Part shown: positions 1 through 3,807 of the stretch, in pieces
Layout: every line of letters starts with the position of its first letter
Position numbering within the stretch: the first letter of the stretch is position 1
NCBI GenBank assembly: GCA_019912505.1
Contig: JAIOIM010000105.1
Location: 1-5,725, forward strand
Reading direction: 5' to 3'
DNA from: Ignavibacteriaceae bacterium
Lineage (GTDB): Bacteria > Bacteroidota > Ignavibacteria > Ignavibacteriales > Ignavibacteriaceae
Length of the DNA: 5,725 nucleotides
Made by a program: the position numbers and the translations under genes
The notes under the pieces: model-generated
The model's database searches: none
What the model was told of the DNA's origin: nothing
Seen by the model: only the letters and a program-made list of their open reading frames with translations

Positions 1-515
1 AGTGAATAATAATCGTTTGGCAGATAATCGCCAGCGTCATTAGAAGATGCTAGCAATTCAATATTTATTTCGTTATTAATTAAAGAATCTGCTTCGGCAG
101 TTAAATCTTCAGGCACAGAATATTCATTTGCCGACGAGGAATATAAATCGAGAAAATTTAACGAATTATCTTCGGCAAGTATATTCCCGTTTGAAGCTGG
201 GTATGGACCCTGCCACAATGAGAGTGAAATAAAAAATGCTATAATAAAAACCGCACCGGCATATGCATACTTTGGAATAAAAAAACTCGAACGATGAATC
301 TTGGTTGACCTGAACTGCGGAATAATTTTTCCGAAATAGTATTCATCGGTTTTAATATCACGGGTTTCATCAACCAAAAGTATAACTTTTTCAAACTTCT
401 TCAGTTCATTAGTTAACCGTGGAGATGATTTTATTTTCCGTCCGAAAATTTCTCTTTCGGCTTCATCCATTGTTCCGTCAAAGAATTCAATTAGTTTTTT
501 TTCATTCATTTTCAT
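1..515 (-). CDS. Putative membrane anti-sigma factor, 3' end cut off by window
   Basis: This frame gives 171 visible residues and runs off the left edge, so the C-terminus is missing. The N-terminus is charged and helical (KLIEFFDGTMDEAEREIF, about residues 7-24), the kind of opening seen in many Bacteroidota and Ignavibacteria anti-sigma proteins. A juxtamembrane stretch (YYFGKIIPQFR, 59-69) is followed by one hydrophobic span at about 83-101 (AYAGAVFIIAFFISLSL), then a polar, acidic, Ser/Asn-rich region that should be periplasmic. There is no HxxxCxxC zinc-binding motif and no cysteine in the visible part, so it is not a classical zinc-binding anti-sigma (ZAS). The function rests mainly on position: the start overlaps the end of the sigma gene by 14 bp, implying translational coupling. 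I chose the ATG at 515-513 because a GGAG lies 7 nt upstream; a second in-frame ATG lies at 509-507. Membrane topology is fairly sure, the anti-sigma role is inferred. Confidence 0.7.
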   Translation of the reverse strand, partial: MKMNEKKLIEFFDGTMDEAEREIFGRKIKSSPRLTNELKKFEKVILLVDETRDIKTDEYYFGKIIPQFRSTKIHRSSFFIPKYAYAGAVFIIAFFISLSLWQGPYPASNGNILAEDNSLNFLDLYSSSANEYSVPEDLTAEADSLINNEINIELLASSNDAGDYLPNDYYS

Positions 516-1059
516 TCATCCACTCCGTTACTTTTTTTATTGCGTGGAAATAATTTGCTTTTAAACCTCCGGTACTTTTACCGGTAATTTCCGAAATTTC
601 CTCATACGATAGTTGGTCGTAATTTCTCAAAACAAACACCTCCCGCTGCTTTGCCGGAAGTTTTTGCAATACCTTCTCAAGCTTGTTAAATTTTTCTTTT
701 GCTTCCATATCTGCAATAATATCATATCCACTCTCCAAATCGCTGTTGTCTCTGTCTTCAAACGAGAATATTTTTCTTAACCCTCGCCGTTTTATAAGAT
801 TTAACGAGCGAGAAGATGTAATTCTAAAAATCCATGTGTAAACAGAAGATTCATATTTGAAAGTATTTAATTTTTTGTACATAACTAACAATACTTCCTG
901 CACAATTTCATCAGCATCGAGATGGTTGCCCGTCATTCTTCTTGCGTGCCAGTATATTTTTTCCTGATACTTTAAAGCAAGTCTGTTAAACGCGCTTTCA
1001 TCGCCTTTTAAAAATTGTTGAATTAATAAGTAATCGCTGCTATAATCTGTCATCATCAT
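502..1059 (-). CDS. RNA polymerase sigma factor, ECF (RpoE-like) family
   Basis: This 185-residue protein has the two-domain layout and usual length of an ECF sigma factor, which directs core RNA polymerase to a stress regulon. Region 2 covers about residues 11-92, including the region 2.2 core DADEIVQEVLLVMYKKL (48-64) that contacts the polymerase and the 2.4 helix YTWIFRITSSRSLNLIKRR (74-92) that reads the -10 element. An acidic linker follows (about 100-120). Region 4 covers 128-180, with LPAKQREVFVLR (134-145) and the -35-reading helix-turn-helix around LSYEEISEITGKSTGGLK (150-167). The gene starts with three tandem ATG codons; no ATG lies upstream in frame before the stop at 1164-1162, and the Shine-Dalgarno is weak, so which ATG is used is unclear. 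It overlaps the downstream membrane protein gene and is divergent from the spy-like gene, the usual setting for a sigma/anti-sigma pair. Family assignment is firm; the signal it answers is unknown. Confidence 0.95.
   Translation of the reverse strand: MMMTDYSSDYLLIQQFLKGDESAFNRLALKYQEKIYWHARRMTGNHLDADEIVQEVLLVMYKKLNTFKYESSVYTWIFRITSSRSLNLIKRRGLRKIFSFEDRDNSDLESGYDIIADMEAKEKFNKLEKVLQKLPAKQREVFVLRNYDQLSYEEISEITGKSTGGLKANYFHAIKKVTEWMNENE
523..526 (-). promoter_or_regulatory. Shine-Dalgarno for the anti-sigma gene, inside the sigma gene
   Basis: GGAG on the minus strand lies inside the last codons of the sigma factor gene, 7 nt before the ATG at 515-513. That spacing favours this start over the in-frame ATG at 509-507, which would sit 13 nt away. 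Confidence 0.5.
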
Positions 1060-1114
1060 TATATTAGTTACACCACTTTGACAATCGAGTTGCTCTGCCA
1101 GTTTAAAAACTATT

Positions 1115-1141
1115 GGAACTAAATTTTTGAATAAAGTTAAA
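1115..1141 (+). promoter_or_regulatory. Possible ECF-type promoter for the spy-like gene
   Basis: GGAACT (1115-1120) followed after 15 nt by GTTAAA (1136-1141) resembles the -35 GGAAC class of ECF promoters. It would start transcription near 1147, about 50 nt before the spy-like start codon. I see no good TAnnTTTG match facing this gene; the nearest, AATTTTTG at 1122-1129, lacks the first T and has no -33 partner. The -10 half is weak and AT-rich sequence gives chance matches, so this is only a candidate. Confidence 0.22.
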
Positions 1142-1142
1142 C

Positions 1143-1174
1143 CAAAGATAAACCTGTAGTGTCAAAAGGGCAAA
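1143..1174 (-). promoter_or_regulatory. Predicted housekeeping promoter for the sigma/anti-sigma operon
   Basis: On the minus strand, TTTG (1174-1171) is followed after exactly 20 nt by TATCTTTG (1150-1143). This fits the Bacteroidota primary-sigma pattern of a -33 TTTG and a -7 TAnnTTTG about 19-21 nt apart. Transcription would begin near 1136, leaving a 5' UTR of about 75 nt before the tandem ATGs. The same arrangement with the same N20 spacer occurs before the amidohydrolase gene. The -33 half lies within the leader of the divergent spy-like gene. Confidence 0.45.
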
Positions 1175-1187
1175 ACCAAAAACAAAT

Positions 1188-1191
1188 AGGA
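1188..1191 (+). promoter_or_regulatory. Shine-Dalgarno fixing the spy-like start
   Basis: AGGA lies 6 nt before the ATG at 1198-1200. It supports that ATG, which opens directly into a signal peptide, over the in-frame GTG at 1159-1161, which would add 13 polar residues in front of the signal peptide. Confidence 0.65.
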
Positions 1192-1197
1192 TATAAG

Positions 1198-1671
1198 ATG
1201 AAAACATTAGCAAAAATAATAACAGTATTTATAGTTGTATTATTTGTAGCAGCTCCTCTTTCTGCACAGCGTATGCAGGGAAGAGATAAAATGAATGTTA
1301 TGCAGCGGTTAAATTTAACAGAGCTGCAGTCAGACAAAGTTGCTGATTTACGCGCCGCACATCAGGAAAAAATGATTGACTTCCGCTCTGAATTACAGAA
1401 ATCCAAATTATCTTTAAAAGAATTAACCCGTAAAGGGGACTATTCGAGAAGCGATTATTTAAGTGCAGTTTCTGAAATAAGTAAAACAAAAGAGCAGATT
1501 GCCACGGCAATGGCAGCACATAGAATGGACGTCTATGAACTTCTTGATAACGCTCAGAAAGAAATTTGGAATAAATTGGATATGCGTAAAGGAAATAGAA
1601 AAGGAATGATGGGGAATGGAATGCGGCACAATAAAGGAATGCACAGACCTATGAACCCGCCCTGTAAATAA
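1198..1671 (+). CDS. Spy/CpxP-like periplasmic LTxxQ protein with Met/His-rich tail
   Basis: This 157-residue precursor has a clear signal peptide (1-23, hydrophobic core ITVFIVVLFVAA, cleavage likely after LSA) and a mature part that is almost all charged, amphipathic helix. It carries the LTxxQ signature once in clean form (LNLTELQSDKV, 38-48); a second, degenerate copy (LDNAQKEIWNKL, 117-128) sits where the repeat is expected. Length and helical make-up match Spy, CpxP, ZraP and CnrX-type proteins, which act in the periplasm as chaperones or as sensors that curb stress signalling. The tail (about 136-157) is rich in Met (137, 138, 142, 148, 152), with His 144 and 149 and one Cys at 156, suggesting copper, silver or nickel binding. 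It is divergent from the ECF sigma gene and ends with its own terminator, so it is probably monocistronic. The Spy/CpxP-like fold is likely; metal binding and a sensor role are inferred. Confidence 0.82.
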   Translation: MKTLAKIITVFIVVLFVAAPLSAQRMQGRDKMNVMQRLNLTELQSDKVADLRAAHQEKMIDFRSELQKSKLSLKELTRKGDYSRSDYLSAVSEISKTKEQIATAMAAHRMDVYELLDNAQKEIWNKLDMRKGNRKGMMGNGMRHNKGMHRPMNPPCK

Positions 1672-1698
1672 GAAGTTTGAACGCTCTCTCCTCATAAG

Positions 1699-1730
1699 AA
1701 TCCCCGGAGTATAAACCGGGGATTTTTTTT
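1699..1730 (+). terminator. Intrinsic terminator of the spy-like gene
   Basis: A perfect 9-bp stem, AATCCCCGG (1699-1707) with CCGGGGATT (1716-1724), closes an 8-nt loop and is followed by a run of eight T (1723-1730). It starts 27 bp after the spy-like stop codon and is a textbook Rho-independent terminator for plus-strand transcription. Confidence 0.93.
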
Positions 1731-1783
1731 ACAAATTTGTAAACCTTAGCTCCAACATTATATGAAAGAAGATTACATTAGCG

Positions 1784-1799
1784 TATTGGTATATTGGTT
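1784..1799. repeat. Two-copy 8-bp tandem repeat in the spacer
   Basis: TATTGGTA (1784-1791) is followed directly by TATTGGTT (1792-1799). It lies about 30 bp upstream of the predicted -33 element of the amidohydrolase promoter, so it could be an activator or repressor site, or simply the relic of a dispersed intergenic repeat. Nothing else in the window repeats it. Confidence 0.35.
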
Positions 1800-1825
1800 A
1801 AAGTAAATTCTATTTATAATAAAAA

Positions 1826-1857
1826 TTTGAGGTTTCCCTGCATAGGTCTTATATTTG
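1826..1857 (+). promoter_or_regulatory. Predicted Bacteroidota-type promoter for the amidohydrolase
   Basis: TTTG (1826-1829), a 20-nt spacer and TATATTTG (1850-1857) fit the -33 TTTG / -7 TAnnTTTG consensus of the Bacteroidota primary sigma factor. Transcription would start near 1864, giving a leader of about 45 nt. A good Shine-Dalgarno (GAGG, 1901-1904) lies 5 nt before the start codon at 1910. Confidence 0.5.
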
Positions 1858-1909
1858 TTACGGTTCAAAAATTATACACATTTCCTCATCATTAAACTTT
1901 GAGGCTTAC

Positions 1910-3562
1910 ATGAAAATATTGTCCTTACTCTCTGTTTTTCTATTATCAACAACGGTTTTAATTATGGCTCAAAATAAAAAAGCATTTATAAACGGTAAAA
2001 TTTATACCGTAAACGAAAAACAACCGGTTGCCGAGGCTGTGGTTGTTGAAAAGAATAAAATTCTTTTTGTCGGGTCTAATAAAGACTCAGAAAAATATAC
2101 CGACTCCTCAACCGAAACTATTGACCTCAACGGAAAACTGATGCTGCCGGGGTTCATAGATAATCATCTTCATTTTGTTTCCGGTGGCTTTTATCTTCTT
2201 GGTATCGATTTGCGACCGGCAAAATCAACCACAGAATTTAGAAATATTATAAAAGAATATATTTCCAATAATGAAATAAGCTGGGTTGTCGGAGGTAATT
2301 GGGATCACGAAGCGTGGGAAGTAAAAGATCTTCCAACAAAAGAAATGATTGATGACATAACCCCGAACATTCCTGTATTAATTGACCGCTTCGATGGGCA
2401 TATGGCATTAGCAAACTCATTTGCATTAAAACTTGCAGGCATTACAAAAGATACCGAGAGCCCTGAAGGTGGTTTAATTGTTAAAGACAAAAATACGGGG
2501 GAGCCATCAGGAATTCTGAAAGACAATGCGATTGGTCTTGTCGGCAAATTGATACCTGTCCCATCAGAAGCTGAGTATTACCGTGCATTGCAGACGGCGC
2601 TTAATCATGCAAAGGAACTCGGTGTTACAAGTGTTCAGGACATTACATACTCTAATGATTTAAAAGCATACCAGCGTGCCGAAAAAGAAAATATACTTAC
2701 GTGCCGCATTTACACTCGAATGCCAATAGCCAATTATCAAAAATTAGTCGATGATGGAATTCAGGTACCAACAGGGAGTGATAAATTAGTGATGGGTTCG
2801 TTAAAAGCTTTTGCCGATGGCTCGCTCGGTTCAAGCACGGCGTGGTTCTTTGAGCGATATCACCAGGATACTTTAACCTGCGGTCTTCCGATGGATATTG
2901 TTACCGATGGCGATCTTGAAAAATGGGCAGCCGATGCGGATAAACATCACCTGCAAATCTCAACCCATGCAATAGGCGATAGAGCCAACTCCTACATGTT
3001 GGATGTTTATCAAAAAATAAAAGATGAAAACCCTGAGTGGGATAGACGCTTCCGGATTGAACACGCACAGCATGTACGCCACCAAGATGTTTTGCGTTTT
3101 GCAAAACTAGGCGTTATTGCTTCAGTGCAGCCGTATCATTTGATTGATGACGGCGTCTGGGCTGGAAAGCGAATCGGAGAAAAAAGATTGAAGGAAGCTT
3201 ACCCGCTTAAAGATTTTTTAGACAAAGGTGTTAAATTATGTTTTGGTACCGACTGGACAGTAGCTCCGCTTAATCCGCTGCTTGGCATTTATGCCTCGGT
3301 TACCCGCCGAACTTTAGATGATAAGAATCCCGAAGGCTGGATACCCGAACAAAAAATTCCTCTTGAAGAAGCCATTAAATGCTATACAATCAACAGCGCA
3401 TACGCAGCTTTTGAAGAGGGAATAAAAGGAAGCATTGAGGTTGGGAAATTAGCCGATATGATTGTATTGAGTGATGATATTTTTTCAATCGACCCTATTA
3501 AAATAAAAGACGCGAAGGTTGAGATAACAATTTTTGACGGAAATATTATTTATAAGAAATAA
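1910..3562 (+). CDS. Exported YtcJ-like metal-dependent amidohydrolase
   Basis: This 550-residue protein belongs to the amidohydrolase superfamily, YtcJ/NfdA branch (Amidohydro_3, COG1574), zinc-type hydrolases of amide-like bonds; NfdA is an N-substituted formamide deformylase. The length is normal for the branch. A small N-terminal beta domain (INGKIYTVN, 27-35) leads to the HxH metal motif in LPGFIDNHLHF (His86, His88). Next come Lys299 in LKAFADGSLGSSTA, probably the metal-bridging lysine, His353 in STHAIGDRA, His385 in RIEHAQH, and the catalytic Asp448 in FGTDWTVAPLNPL. A closing beta region contains GKLADMIVL (512-520). Every expected active-site element is present. Unlike many relatives it opens with a signal peptide (1-20, core LLSVFLLSTTVLI, cleavage likely after IMA), so it should act in the periplasm. 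It stands alone between a terminator upstream and a convergent gene downstream. Family is secure; the substrate cannot be told from sequence. Confidence 0.93.
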   Translation: MKILSLLSVFLLSTTVLIMAQNKKAFINGKIYTVNEKQPVAEAVVVEKNKILFVGSNKDSEKYTDSSTETIDLNGKLMLPGFIDNHLHFVSGGFYLLGIDLRPAKSTTEFRNIIKEYISNNEISWVVGGNWDHEAWEVKDLPTKEMIDDITPNIPVLIDRFDGHMALANSFALKLAGITKDTESPEGGLIVKDKNTGEPSGILKDNAIGLVGKLIPVPSEAEYYRALQTALNHAKELGVTSVQDITYSNDLKAYQRAEKENILTCRIYTRMPIANYQKLVDDGIQVPTGSDKLVMGSLKAFADGSLGSSTAWFFERYHQDTLTCGLPMDIVTDGDLEKWAADADKHHLQISTHAIGDRANSYMLDVYQKIKDENPEWDRRFRIEHAQHVRHQDVLRFAKLGVIASVQPYHLIDDGVWAGKRIGEKRLKEAYPLKDFLDKGVKLCFGTDWTVAPLNPLLGIYASVTRRTLDDKNPEGWIPEQKIPLEEAIKCYTINSAYAAFEEGIKGSIEVGKLADMIVLSDDIFSIDPIKIKDAKVEITIFDGNIIYKK

Positions 3563-3593
3563 ATAAAAGCAAGTTGGTTTATGAATCTATTCT

Positions 3594-3613
3594 CAAACGA
3601 TTGAAACCGTTTG
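3594..3613 (+). other. Small hairpin after the amidohydrolase gene
   Basis: CAAACG (3594-3599) can pair with CGTTTG (3608-3613) across an 8-nt loop. It begins 31 bp after the stop codon. The stem is only 6 bp and lacks a T-run, so it may protect the mRNA 3' end or be chance. Confidence 0.3.
3603..3612. repeat. 10-bp direct repeat, left copy, flanking the palindrome
   Basis: GAAACCGTTT occurs here and again, identically, at 3667-3676. The copies bracket 54 bp that include the 28-bp palindrome. They could be a duplicated target site of a small inserted element, or chance. The motif is itself nearly symmetrical (AAAC-C-GTTT). Confidence 0.4.
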
Positions 3614-3633
3614 CAATTCTCTATCTTTTCCCA

Positions 3634-3661
3634 TTAACCCACGACTTAAGTCGTGGGTTAA
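3634..3661. repeat. Perfect 28-bp palindrome, REP-like
   Basis: The sequence reads TTAACCCACGAC, TTAA, GTCGTGGGTTAA and is perfectly self-complementary. As single strand it folds into a 12-bp stem with a 4-nt loop. No T-run follows on either strand, so it is not an intrinsic terminator. Short intergenic palindromes with a CACGACTTAAGTCGTG-like core resemble the REP elements that RAYT (IS200-like) transposases spread through bacterial genomes. No transposase lies in the window, and REP identity is inferred from shape and location in a convergent spacer. Confidence 0.6.
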
Positions 3662-3666
3662 AATAC

Positions 3667-3676
3667 GAAACCGTTT
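3667..3676. repeat. 10-bp direct repeat, right copy, flanking the palindrome
   Basis: This second identical GAAACCGTTT lies 5 bp beyond the right end of the palindrome, whereas the left copy (3603-3612) lies 21 bp before it. The asymmetry argues against a simple symmetrical insertion. Confidence 0.4.
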
Positions 3677-3752
3677 TACCTGTGCGCTGTGGCGTAATAG
3701 TTTATATTTCTATCTCAAATTAAATTGTTGACCCTTTTAGACTAAACTTATT

Positions 3753-3785
3753 AAAAAAAAGCCATGCGCTCGGATGGCTTTTTTT
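3753..3785. terminator. Bidirectional intrinsic terminator between convergent genes
   Basis: A run of eight A (3753-3760), the stem GCCAT (3761-3765) with ATGGC (3774-3778), an 8-nt loop and seven T (3779-3785) give a hairpin of up to 12 bp that has a U-tract whichever strand is read. It lies 22 bp past the stop of the minus-strand peptidase, which it probably serves first, and about 190 bp past the amidohydrolase stop, where it would also end plus-strand read-through. Confidence 0.9.
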
Positions 3786-3807
3786 ATTGACTGTAAAATT
3801 AAAATCC

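Noticed and set aside
1058..1084. TTGTCA-N15-TATAAT as a promoter of the sigma gene
   Set aside because: The TATAAT overlaps the first ATG, so the transcript would start inside the tandem ATGs, and the 15-nt spacer is short. The TTTG-N20-TATCTTTG further upstream fits better.
1159..1197. GTG start adding 13 residues to the Spy-like protein
   Set aside because: The added residues are polar and would precede the signal peptide; the ATG at 1198 has an AGGA 6 nt upstream.
1137..1695. Minus-strand open frames opposite the Spy-like gene
   Set aside because: They overlap a gene with signal peptide and family motif, show no recognisable domain and have no clear ribosome binding site.
2305..3104. 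Minus-strand open frames inside the amidohydrolase gene
   Set aside because: They are mirror frames of a complete enzyme gene and show no domain or motif.
3634..3661. Palindrome as an intrinsic terminator
   Set aside because: No T-run follows on either strand; the A-run/T-run hairpin at 3753-3785 fills that role.
3603..3676. GAAACCGTTT copies as the start of a CRISPR array
   Set aside because: Only two copies of 10 bp, and the 54 bp between them is mostly a palindrome.
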